From: DASPTT01 sp035623275
GTDB lineage: Bacteria; Actinomycetota; Acidimicrobiia; Acidimicrobiales; UBA8190
Direction: 5' to 3'
DNA length: 6,866 nt
Assembly: GCA_035623275.1 (NCBI GenBank)
Contig: DASPTT010000068.1
Coordinates: 1 to 6,866, forward strand
Shown piece by piece: positions 1 through 5,036 of this stretch (position 1 is the first letter of the stretch; each line of letters starts with the position of its first letter). Position numbers and translations under genes: made by a program. The notes under the pieces are model-generated. The model made no database searches. It was given only the letters and a program-made list of their open reading frames with translations, and was not told the DNA's origin.

Positions 1-115
1 GGCGGGACCGGTCCCCACCGGCCGCGTCGAGCAGTTCGGCCGCCTCCTCCTCCGCGGCGATGCACCCCGCCGCCCTGAGCGCCTCGGTCGCCCTGGCCCG
101 GCCATCGTCGGTCAT
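1..115 (-). CDS. Partial N-terminus, possibly a PrmC/HemK-like glutamine methyltransferase
   Basis: An open minus-strand frame starts with ATG at 115 and runs off the left edge, giving 38 residues beginning MTDDGRARATEALRAAGC. The pattern RAAGC, then Ala/Glu-rich residues, then EAAELLDAAGGD resembles the N-terminal helical domain of PrmC/HemK-type protein N5-glutamine methyltransferases. In that family this domain precedes a Rossmann-fold catalytic domain that modifies a GGQ glutamine in release factors. The catalytic part, including any NPPY motif, lies outside the window, so the product is a guess from the N-terminus only. No clear Shine-Dalgarno sequence precedes the ATG, so the start is uncertain. 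The gene is divergent from the decarboxylase gene, with 95 bases between the two starts. Codons are GC-rich at third positions, like the neighbours. Confidence 0.5.
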   Translation of the reverse strand, partial: MTDDGRARATEALRAAGCIAAEEEAAELLDAAGGDRSR

Positions 116-210
116 CACCGCACCAGTTCAGCCCACCGCGCCCCTCGCATGCAGAGGATCACAGGATCGGACACGCTGGGGCCGACGGACGAACTCGAAG
201 GGAGCGGACG

Positions 211-1611
211 ATGGCGCTGCACCACCGGGCGGTACTGAGCGACGAGGTGCTCGATTCGGTCTATGCCGGAGCGAATCTGTCCAGCCCGTTGCCCAAGTAC
301 CGCTTCCCCGAGGGCGAGCGCCAGTCCCGCGAGGCCTTCCAGCTCGTGTCGGACGAGCTGCTCCTCGACGGCAACGCCCGCCAGAACCTGGCGACGTTCT
401 GCCAGACCTGGGAGGAGCCCGAGGTCCACGCGCTCATGGACCTGGCCATCGACAAGAACCAGATCGACAAGGACGAGTACCCGCAGACTGCGGAGATCGA
501 GCGTCGCTGTGTCCACATGCTCGCCGACCTGTGGCATGCGCCGGAGGCGGCAAACACGGTGGGCACCTCGGCCATCGGGTCGTCCGAGGCGTGCATGCTC
601 GGCGGCATGGCGGCCAAGTGGCGCTGGCGCGCCAAGCGACGTGCGGAGGGCAAGCCGGCAGACAACCCCAACATGGTGTGCGGCCCCGTCCAGGTCGTCT
701 GGCACAAGTTCGCCCGGTACTGGGACATCGAGGTGCGAGAGGTGCCGATGGCACCCGGCCGCTACTGCATGGACGTCGAGAGCATGCTCGAGCGGGTGGA
801 CGAGGACACCATCTTCGTCGTGCCCACGTTCGGGGTCACCTATACCGGCGCCTACGAACCGGTGATGGAGCTCTCCGACGCCCTCGACGACCTCCAGCGG
901 CGCACGGGGCTGGACGTCGACCTCCACGTCGACGGTGCCAGCGGCGCGTTCCTGGCGCCGTTCTGCGCCCCGGAGGTGCTCTTCGACTTCCGGGTGCCGA
1001 GGGTCAAGTCGATCAGCACCTCCGGTCACAAGTTCGGGCTCGCGCCCCTGGGGGTGGGATGGATCGTGTGGCGGGACGCGGCCGAGCTGCCCGACGACCT
1101 CATCTTCCACGTGAACTACCTCGGCGGGGACATGCCCGTGTTCCAGATCAACTTCTCGCGTCCCGCGGGCCAGATCATCGCCCAGTACTACGACTTCGTC
1201 CGGCTCGGGCGCGGCGGCTATCGCCGGGTGCACCAGGCCTCGTACGACACCGGGCGGTACCTGGCTGGCGAGATCGAGAGACTCGGGCCTTTCGAGCTGC
1301 TGTGCGACAGCAACCCGTCGACGGGCATCCCGTCGGTGGCGTGGCGGATCGCCGAGGGCGCCGATCCGGGGTACTCGCTCTTCGACCTGGCCGACCGCCT
1401 CCGTGTCCGCGGGTGGCAGGTGCCGGCGTACACGCTCACCGGGTCGGTCTCCGACGTGCCGGTCCAGCGGATCCTCGTTCGCCAGGGCGTGACCCGGGAC
1501 CTGGCCGAGATCCTCCTCGACGACCTCCGGACCGCCGTCGCCCACTTCGAGGAGCACCCGGTGACCGTGGGGATGCGCGCCGAGGAGGCGGGCGGATTCA
1601 GCCACCTGTGA
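211..1611 (+). CDS. gadB: Glutamate decarboxylase (PLP-dependent)
   Basis: This 466-residue cytosolic enzyme is predicted to convert L-glutamate to 4-aminobutyrate and CO2, consuming a proton; the family serves acid resistance and GABA metabolism. The PLP-binding lysine is K274 in SGHKFG (271-276), and the cofactor aspartate is D241 in HVDGASGAF. The phosphate-binding region is the GTSAIGSSEACMLGG stretch (118-132). Substrate-pocket residues T62, F63, N83 and D86 (ATFCQTW and DKNQIDKDEYP) fall at the same numbers as in E. coli GadB. The length equals E. coli GadB, and the C-terminus FSHL puts a histidine at 465. In E. coli, H465 blocks the active site near neutral pH, so pH gating may be conserved. 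The ATG at 211 follows AAGGGAG (198-204) at a normal distance. No gadC-type glutamate/GABA antiporter is in the window, so a role in acid export is inferred. Identification of the family is near certain. Confidence 0.97.
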   Translation: MALHHRAVLSDEVLDSVYAGANLSSPLPKYRFPEGERQSREAFQLVSDELLLDGNARQNLATFCQTWEEPEVHALMDLAIDKNQIDKDEYPQTAEIERRCVHMLADLWHAPEAANTVGTSAIGSSEACMLGGMAAKWRWRAKRRAEGKPADNPNMVCGPVQVVWHKFARYWDIEVREVPMAPGRYCMDVESMLERVDEDTIFVVPTFGVTYTGAYEPVMELSDALDDLQRRTGLDVDLHVDGASGAFLAPFCAPEVLFDFRVPRVKSISTSGHKFGLAPLGVGWIVWRDAAELPDDLIFHVNYLGGDMPVFQINFSRPAGQIIAQYYDFVRLGRGGYRRVHQASYDTGRYLAGEIERLGPFELLCDSNPSTGIPSVAWRIAEGADPGYSLFDLADRLRVRGWQVPAYTLTGSVSDVPVQRILVRQGVTRDLAEILLDDLRTAVAHFEEHPVTVGMRAEEAGGFSHL

Positions 1612-1653
1612 TCGTGACCGTGGCCGTGTAGGGAGTGAGAGAGCGGAGGGCAG

Positions 1654-1809
1654 ATGATCTGGGTCGTCGGAGGGGGAGTCATCTACCTCGTGCTCATGGT
1701 GACACTCGGCATCATGTCGGTCCGCAAGGGCCACTGGGTGATGTTCCTCGTCGGGATCTTCATCCCCATCTTCTGGCTGATCGGGGCGCTGCTGCCCCGT
1801 CGGGTTTGA
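1654..1809 (+). CDS. Small two-helix membrane protein (51 aa)
   Basis: This short frame runs from ATG at 1654 to TGA at 1807-1809 and has an excellent ribosome binding site, CGGAGGG, 3 bases before the start (GGAGG core at 1645-1649). The protein begins MIWVVGGGVIYLVLMVTLG and has two hydrophobic segments, about residues 2-21 and 29-48. They are joined by a short basic loop (SVRKGHW, 22-28), and the protein ends in PRRV. It is very likely an inner-membrane protein. It lies 42 bases after the decarboxylase stop and 52 bases before the next start, so it may be co-transcribed with both. I do not recognise a named family. Its function is unknown; membrane or pH-stress adaptation alongside the decarboxylase would be speculation. 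The strong binding site, the clean hydrophobic pattern and the fit between neighbours support a real gene despite its size. Confidence 0.8.
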   Translation: MIWVVGGGVIYLVLMVTLGIMSVRKGHWVMFLVGIFIPIFWLIGALLPRRV

Positions 1810-1861
1810 CGACGCCGTGCCCGGGGAGACTCATAGCCATCCAGGTGAAGGGGGTTTGCCG

Positions 1862-2149
1862 ATGTATGCACGTCTGGTCAGGTTCTCGCTTGGTCCGGGG
1901 AGTGAGACGACTGCGCGAGAACTCGCCGACGAACTCGCACCGCTCATCTCGGTCCAACCAGGCTGTCAGGACGTGACGGTCTTCGGGGACCACGGCGCAG
2001 GCGAGTACGGGATCTACGTGCTCTGGGACACCCAGGAACATGCGGACACCGCTGCCGGTGTGGTCCGCCCCCGTCTCAACGAGCATCTCGCTGGGAAGGT
2101 CTCGGCACCACCCGAGACCAGGTTGTTCGAGGTGCTCTGGTCGAAGTAG
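1862..2149 (+). CDS. ABM/EthD-like dimeric alpha/beta-barrel protein (95 aa)
   Basis: The protein begins MYARLVRFSLGPGSETTARE and ends RLFEVLWSK. The order is an opening strand (MYARLVRFSL), a helix (SETTARELADELAPLI), a PGCQDVTVF strand, a GEYGIYVLWDTQEHA strand-turn and a closing helix with the last strand. This is the pattern of the antibiotic-biosynthesis-monooxygenase/EthD-type ferredoxin-like fold, which usually dimerises into a barrel. Members act as cofactor-free monooxygenases, heme-degrading enzymes or stress proteins; nothing here fixes a substrate. An in-frame GTG at 1817 would add 15 residues (PGETHSHPGEGG-type sequence) that do not fit the fold. The ATG at 1862 has GAAGGGGG at 1847-1854 before it, so I chose the shorter form. 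It lies downstream of the 51-residue membrane protein on the same strand and converges on the stress-protein gene. Confidence 0.85.
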   Translation: MYARLVRFSLGPGSETTARELADELAPLISVQPGCQDVTVFGDHGAGEYGIYVLWDTQEHADTAAGVVRPRLNEHLAGKVSAPPETRLFEVLWSK

Positions 2150-2161
2150 GCCGCACTCGCC

Positions 2162-2179
2162 GACGGGCCCGGTCCCGTC
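2162..2179. terminator. Candidate bidirectional terminator hairpin
   Basis: GACGGG (2162-2167) and CCCGTC (2174-2179) form a perfect 6-bp GC-rich stem around a 6-base loop. It sits inside the 36-base gap between two convergent genes that stop at 2149 (plus) and 2186 (minus), where a two-way terminator is expected. There is no T-run on either side, so an intrinsic terminator of the classical type is not shown; such hairpins without U-tracts are common in actinobacteria. Confidence 0.4.
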
Positions 2180-2185
2180 CCTCGG

Positions 2186-2602
2186 TCAATGGACCACCAG
2201 CACCCGTTGCTTGGCCAGGTGGAGGACGCCCTGGGCGACGCTGCCGAGCACGAACGCGGACACCGCCGAGCGGCCTCGGGACCCCATGACGATGGCGTCG
2301 GCGCCGAAGTCGGTTGCTGCCACAACGATCTGGTGGGCGATACGCCCCGTTTCGGCGGTGCGGATCTGCACCGAGACCGGAACCCCGATCTCCTCGAACC
2401 GGTTGGCCGCCTTCTCCAGGAGCACTCCGATCTCGCTCTCGTCCTCGGCCTCCAACAGGTCGCCGGAGAACCCCAGGACCACCTTCTTGACGTGCAGCAC
2501 GAGGATCTCGGCGCCCGAGAGGCGGGCCAGGTCACAGGCCACGTCCACCGCCCGATCCGAGTGCTCCGATTGGTCGACCGCCACCAGCAGCTTCTCGAAC
2601 AT
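2186..2602 (-). CDS. Universal stress protein, UspA family, ATP-binding type (138 aa)
   Basis: This single-domain Usp begins MFEKLLVAVDQSEHSDRAVD, with the conserved nucleotide-contacting aspartate at D10. It carries the ATP-binding signature G-2x-G-9x-G-S at G107, G110, G120 and S121 (GSRGRSAVSAFVLGS), and ends in the typical RVLVVH strand. Length is normal for one-domain members. Usp proteins are cytosolic dimers that bind ATP and help cells survive arrest, oxygen limitation or other stress. The frame is open 19 codons further upstream. The ATG at 2602 has GGGAGGG (2608-2614) 5 bases before it and matches the family start, so that start is used. It lies 105 bases downstream of the 86-residue membrane protein gene on the same strand. 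Two sites resembling the DosR box (2660-2679 and 2699-2718) lie in or near that gap, suggesting its own promoter. Confidence 0.94.
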   Translation of the reverse strand: MFEKLLVAVDQSEHSDRAVDVACDLARLSGAEILVLHVKKVVLGFSGDLLEAEDESEIGVLLEKAANRFEEIGVPVSVQIRTAETGRIAHQIVVAATDFGADAIVMGSRGRSAVSAFVLGSVAQGVLHLAKQRVLVVH

Positions 2603-2659
2603 GGCAGCCCTCCCTGCAAGATCTCCTCTTTGGAGCCTCAACCCGGCACCGAAGACCAA

Positions 2660-2679
2660 GTAGGGCCGAAAGACCCGGT
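2660..2679 (-). promoter_or_regulatory. Possible DosR/DevR-type box upstream of the usp gene
   Basis: By hand this 20-mer matches 13 of 20 positions of the mycobacterial DosR consensus TTSGGGACTWWAGTCCCSAA. The outer GGG and CCC, the A/T centre and the correct half-site spacing are all present. It lies 57 bases upstream of the UspA start, a usual distance for such activator sites. Neither half keeps the full GGGAC/GTCCC core, and matches of this quality can arise by chance in GC-rich DNA, so this is a candidate only. Confidence 0.3.
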
Positions 2680-2698
2680 GCGTCGATGCTGGACGCCG

Positions 2699-2718
2699 AC
2701 GGGCTGCTCAGTCCCCTA
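2699..2718 (-). promoter_or_regulatory. Possible second DosR-type half-site upstream of the usp gene
   Basis: Read on the minus strand, the left half TAGGGGACT is nearly perfect for the DosR half-site (TTSGGGACT), while the right half is poor; the total is about 12 of 20. It overlaps the stop codon of the 86-residue protein gene and is centred 39 bases upstream of the box at 2660-2679. DosR sites often come in pairs, which is the reason for listing it. The 9-mer GTCCCCTAC on the plus strand here (2711-2719) recurs at 5031-5039. Confidence 0.22.
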
Positions 2719-2968
2719 CGTGGGGTTGGTTGGCGAACGCCAGGACGGTGGCGAGCGCCGTGATCACACCGAAGGCGAGCCAGGGGACCGCAACACCGAC
2801 CACGAGGTCGACCACGACGGAGAGCACCCAGATGGCCGCCATGCCCAGGGCCACCCGTCCCAGCGTGGCCCAAGCAACCCGGCGACGGGCATGGCGCCGT
2901 TCTCGTCGCCACACCGGCCCCAGGACCTCGTCCACTTCACGGCGAAGGTGCTCCTCGGCGGCGGCCAT
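2708..2968 (-). CDS. Small two-helix membrane protein (86 aa), unrecognised family
   Basis: The protein begins MAAAEEHLRREVDEVLGPVW. Residues 4-20 form an acidic amphipathic helix, followed by a strongly basic stretch RRERRHARRR (21-30). Two hydrophobic segments follow at about 32-58 and 59-79, then a short tail ending QPHVGD. The basic cluster before the first segment predicts a cytoplasmic N-terminus. The frame extends upstream to 3052, and an ATG at 2974 is also possible, but AGGAG at 2976-2980 sits 7 bases from the ATG at 2968 and only 1 base from 2974. The binding site therefore favours 2968. The gene lies upstream of the UspA gene on the same strand and diverges from the cupin gene over 248 bases. 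I do not recognise the family. A DosR-like site 62 bases upstream (3031-3050) suggests stress regulation, but this is inference. Confidence 0.75.
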   Translation of the reverse strand: MAAAEEHLRREVDEVLGPVWRRERRHARRRVAWATLGRVALGMAAIWVLSVVVDLVVGVAVPWLAFGVITALATVLAFANQPHVGD

Positions 2969-3030
2969 GTCCATGCTCCTCGGACCGGTATACGCCCGAG
3001 GCGGCAGGGGGCGAAAGGGCACCGGCGGGA

Positions 3031-3050
3031 TTCGGGACCAACGGCCCATC
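3031..3050. promoter_or_regulatory. Possible DosR/DevR-type box between divergent genes
   Basis: This site matches 14 of 20 positions of TTSGGGACTWWAGTCCCSAA, and the left half TTCGGGAC is a perfect 8-of-8 half-site; the right half keeps G and CCC with correct spacing. It lies 62 bases upstream of the minus-strand start at 2968 and 166 bases upstream of the cupin start at 3217, so it could serve the minus-strand gene, both, or neither. It is the best of the DosR-like matches in the window. Binding is not shown by sequence alone. Confidence 0.4.
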
Positions 3051-3216
3051 ACTGGCGGCCAAGGGCCCGAGCCGGAGCAGAGGAGTCCACCGTGCGCACG
3101 TTGCAGTTCCGTGACGCCCTAGGCATTGCCCCCGGCCCGGTGCAAGGCTGCCGATGGCGGACTCTGGAGGGTGCTCAGCCGACGCTGCCTTCGGGCGGCG
3201 ATCGAGAGGAGGAGAC

Positions 3217-3579
3217 ATGGCTGGACTGACCGCGAAGAATGCCGACCGCCCCGACGAGGTTCGGCAGATGAAGGACGGCAAAGGACGCCTCGAACTCGTC
3301 GACCTCGGTTCCGGGCTGGTGGCCCGAGCGACCTTCGAGCCTGGATGGCGCTGGTCGGAGCACGTCAAGCCCATGGCAGGGACCGAAAGCTGCCAGGCCG
3401 CCCATGTCGGCTACGTCATCTCCGGGCGCATGAAGATCGTCATGGACGATGGCGAAGAGATCGAGATCGGACCGGGCGATTTCATGACGGCCGACCCCGG
3501 CCACGATGCCTGGATCATCGGCGACGAGCCGTGCGTGATCGTCGACTGGCAGGGCATGGCCGATTACGCCAAGGGCTGA
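3217..3579 (+). CDS. Small single-domain cupin protein (120 aa)
   Basis: The protein begins MAGLTAKNADRPDEVRQM and has a cupin core. FEPGWRWSEHVKP (40-52) carries H49, AAHVGYVISGRMKIVMDDGEE (61-81) carries H63 and the inter-motif strands, and GPGDFMTADPGHDAW (85-99) is the second cupin motif with H96. H49, H63 and H96 are the candidate metal ligands. Small cupins of this kind are common in actinobacteria, but their substrate is usually unknown. The frame is open back to 3154, but AGGAGG at 3207-3212 sits 4 bases before the ATG at 3217, and the extra upstream residues do not look like cupin sequence. The stop is followed after 2 bases by the start of the next gene, so the two are almost certainly translated from one message. 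Function in detoxification or sensing is inference only. Confidence 0.92.
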   Translation: MAGLTAKNADRPDEVRQMKDGKGRLELVDLGSGLVARATFEPGWRWSEHVKPMAGTESCQAAHVGYVISGRMKIVMDDGEEIEIGPGDFMTADPGHDAWIIGDEPCVIVDWQGMADYAKG

Positions 3580-3581
3580 CG

Positions 3582-3869
3582 ATGCCCTACGGCACGATCA
3601 TGATCGGGAAGCTCAAGACCCCCGGCACCGGCCGAGCCGTGGCAGACGCCGCTCGGAAATGGGAAGAGCGGGAGGTCCCGGGGTTTCAGAGCAGCGCCAC
3701 GCTCCTGAGCGATGACGGAACGACGGTCGTCTCCTGCGTGAGCTTCGAATCCAAGGAGACCTACCTCGCCCTGGCCGATCACCCCGACCAAGACGAGTGG
3801 TGGCAGTCCGTCATGGCACCGATGTTCGATGGAGACCCGCAGTGGATCGACGGAGAATGGGCCGGGTAG
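3582..3869 (+). CDS. Dimeric alpha/beta-barrel (ABM-like) protein (95 aa)
   Basis: The protein begins MPYGTIMIGKLKTPGTGRAV and ends DPQWIDGEWAG. Strand-helix-strand order is visible: YGTIMIGKLK, a helix through ADAARKWEER, PGFQSSATLLSDDGTTVVSCVSFESKETY as a strand pair, and a helix with two tryptophans (DEWWQSVMAPM). The EVPGFQSS turn followed by two strands is typical of the ABM-type ferredoxin-like fold. No cofactor site can be named. It starts 2 bases after the cupin stop, so it is the second gene of a two-gene unit, and its own binding site would lie inside the cupin coding end. It has the same length as the other barrel protein at 1862-2149, but the sequences are only distantly similar. 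A cupin plus a barrel partner suggests a small-molecule oxidation or detoxification step; this is inferred from context. Confidence 0.85.
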   Translation: MPYGTIMIGKLKTPGTGRAVADAARKWEEREVPGFQSSATLLSDDGTTVVSCVSFESKETYLALADHPDQDEWWQSVMAPMFDGDPQWIDGEWAG

Positions 3870-3920
3870 CAGACCTGCCGCCTCGGGCCAAAGCACCTGA
3901 ACCCATGAGGAGGGCCTGAT

Positions 3921-4292
3921 ATGACACCAGCCAGACAGCCTCGCAACGCCCGGCTCATCGAATCGATCGACCATGTCGAGAAGGCCTCACTTGAAGCAGT
4001 GCGGCGGTTTCTCGACACCGTTGACGAGGCGTTTCCCCATCTGAGCGACGAGAAGCCACGGCGCAAGATCATCGACTCGGCCTTCGAGATGACCGAGCAC
4101 TTGGTTGCATCGGCCACCCGATTCGCCCAGGACATCGTCAACATCAGCCAGCGGGCGGTCAGCGAGTCCGAGGGAAAGCCCGCTGGATCGACCAAGAAGG
4201 CTCCGGCAAGAACGGCCAAGGCGACCAGCTCGGCGAAGAAGGCGCGGGCAGCGAAGAAGACGACGAAGCAGGCGCGCGCCTCCTCCCGCTAG
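3921..4292 (+). CDS. Helical protein with Lys/Ala-rich C-terminal tail (phasin- or TadA-like?)
   Basis: This 123-residue protein has two parts. Residues 10-80 are predicted helical (IESIDHVEKASLEAVRRFLDTV, then RRKIIDSAFEMTEHLVASATRFAQDIVNIS), with no cysteine and no membrane segment. Residues 86-123 form a low-complexity basic tail with KKA/AKK motifs: in 91-123 there are 8 Lys and 4 Arg in 33 residues, with about 10 Ala. Such tails bind DNA or other polyanions in PhaF-type phasins, in HBHA/TadA proteins of actinobacterial lipid droplets and in histone-like proteins. The nearby WS/DGAT gene makes a lipid-granule role attractive, but that is inference; a nucleoid protein is equally possible. 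GAGGAGGG (3907-3914) lies 6 bases before the ATG at 3921. The gene is 51 bases after the barrel-protein stop, so co-transcription is possible, and it converges on the next gene with a 20-base gap holding only weak hairpins. Confidence 0.85.
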   Translation: MTPARQPRNARLIESIDHVEKASLEAVRRFLDTVDEAFPHLSDEKPRRKIIDSAFEMTEHLVASATRFAQDIVNISQRAVSESEGKPAGSTKKAPARTAKATSSAKKARAAKKTTKQARASSR

Positions 4293-4312
4293 CAGGGAGC
4301 GCCGGAGAGCGG

Positions 4313-4756
4313 CTAGGGCAGGGGACGCCGAGTCTTGCGCATCACGACGACCAGCTCTTCCATGGCCCCTTGCAAGGCCGACAGGTCGGGTTCGGCTCCC
4401 AGATCCGTGGCCCCTCGGAAGGCGACGAGCTCCTCGGCCACCCGGACCGCCTTGGCGCTCACGGCGACCGACGGCAGGTCCGCGGTCTTGGGATCCGTCA
4501 ACATGCGGGACAGCGCCCGCAAGCCCTCGACGGGGGCGGCGTTCGTGTAGCGGTCGTCCTCGCAAACCCGCTGGTACCAGGCCACCAGGCCGTTGAGTCC
4601 CCGGAGCAGGCGCTCGAACGGGGCGAAAAGCGGTAACGCGCACACCGACCGGCGACAGCGACCGAGCGACGCCATGGCGATCCGCACCGTGGCGTCGGGC
4701 GGAGGCGGGCAGTCGGGGTCGGAAACGCCGACATGAGGTCGAAGGAGATCCTCCAT
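4313..4756 (-). CDS. Unrecognised soluble helical protein (147 aa)
   Basis: The protein begins MEDLLRPHVGVSDPDCPPPP and continues with predicted helices: ATVRIAMASLGRCRRSV (about 22-38), APFERLLRGLNGLVAWYQRV (45-64), APVEGLRALSRMLTD (74-88), VAVSAKAVRVAEELVAF (97-113) and DLSALQGAMEELVVVMRKT (124-142). There is no signal peptide, membrane segment or familiar motif, and three cysteines (16, 34, 39) are scattered in the N-terminal part. The frame is open far upstream (to 4996), but the ATG at 4756 has GGAGG (4762-4766) 5 bases before it, and the upstream codons look non-coding. The leader carries a perfect tandem repeat just before that site. The gene converges on the Lys/Ala-tailed protein gene and diverges from the acyltransferase gene. 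The product is cytosolic by appearance; I cannot name a function. Confidence 0.75.
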   Translation of the reverse strand: MEDLLRPHVGVSDPDCPPPPDATVRIAMASLGRCRRSVCALPLFAPFERLLRGLNGLVAWYQRVCEDDRYTNAAPVEGLRALSRMLTDPKTADLPSVAVSAKAVRVAEELVAFRGATDLGAEPDLSALQGAMEELVVVMRKTRRPLP

Positions 4757-4767
4757 CACGGCCTCCC

Positions 4768-4791
4768 TCCCTGCCGGGTTCCCTGCCGGGT
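4768..4791. repeat. Perfect tandem duplication of a 12-base unit
   Basis: TCCCTGCCGGGT occurs twice back to back (4768-4779 and 4780-4791) with no mismatch. On the minus strand the copies lie immediately upstream of the GGAGG ribosome binding site of the 147-residue protein gene, in its mRNA leader. Each unit contains GGG and CCC runs able to pair with the neighbouring copy, so it could affect leader folding. It may also be a recent slippage event with no function. Confidence 0.8.
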
Positions 4792-4821
4792 CGGTCAATT
4801 CGACCACCCACTTTGGAACGT

Positions 4822-4839
4822 GGCTCGCTCGAGCGAGCC
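4822..4839. repeat. 18-base perfect palindrome, possible operator
   Basis: GGCTCGCTC is followed directly by GAGCGAGCC, a perfect inverted repeat with no spacer. It lies in non-coding DNA 65 bases upstream of the minus-strand start at 4756 and 276 bases before the acyltransferase start at 5116. A loopless palindrome of this length fits a dimeric regulator's binding site better than a terminator. No regulator gene is visible nearby, so the protein that binds is unknown. Confidence 0.5.
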
Positions 4840-5022
4840 GGTGCAGGGTCGAAGGACCAGTTACCGGCCAGTAGTCCCTCCGGCCGGAGAGGGCGCGCAC
4901 CTGACCATCGGGCGGCCCAGCCGCAGGCGGGCGGCCGACACTGTGTGCTCCACAGGTCATGGGCATCAGACGCAACATCCCTTTCAGGAGCATCAACGAG
5001 TCGCACTGCCGATCGGGGTGAA

Positions 5023-5036
5023 GGGGCCATGTCCCC
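5023..5036. promoter_or_regulatory. Near-palindrome with a DosR-like half-site upstream of the acyltransferase
   Basis: GGGGCCATGTCCCC is a palindrome except for one base pair (C5027/T5032). With its flank it contains, on the minus strand, TAGGGGAC (5031-5038), which matches 7 of 8 positions of the DosR half-site. The two halves are 2 bases closer than in a standard DosR box, so full equivalence is doubtful. It lies 79 bases upstream of the chosen acyltransferase start, a plausible place for a regulator site. Confidence 0.25.

Noticed and set aside
4..15. 12-base palindrome GGGACCGGTCCC, similar to DosR core halves
   Set aside because: It lies inside the coding part of the left-edge gene and its halves are 2 bases closer than in a DosR box.
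60..1631. Plus-strand 523-codon frame overlapping the decarboxylase gene in another phase
   Set aside because: Arg/Pro/Gly-rich translation typical of an out-of-phase frame in GC-rich DNA; the overlapping decarboxylase frame has all catalytic motifs.
115..1734. Long minus-strand open frame (539 codons) antisense to glutamate decarboxylase
   Set aside because: It mirrors the high third-position GC of the real gene; its His/Val/Arg-rich sequence matches no fold, and it ends at the start codon of the left-edge gene.
3101..3129. TTGCAG followed 17 bases later by CATTGC as a possible promoter for the cupin gene
   Set aside because: The -10 element is poor, and such single-hexamer matches are frequent.
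2189..3229. Plus-strand 346-codon frame across the usp and membrane-protein genes
   Set aside because: It is antisense to two genes that have family motifs or membrane segments and good binding sites; its translation looks random.
3882..3901. 13/20 match to the DosR consensus before the Lys/Ala-tailed protein gene
   Set aside because: The GTCCC core is absent and the site is only 19 bases from the start codon, too close for an activator; it shows that such scores arise by chance here.
4283..4299. CTCCC/GGGAG hairpin at the convergent ends near 4292
   Set aside because: Only a 5-bp stem with a 7-base loop, no T-run and partly inside the coding end; too weak to call a terminator.
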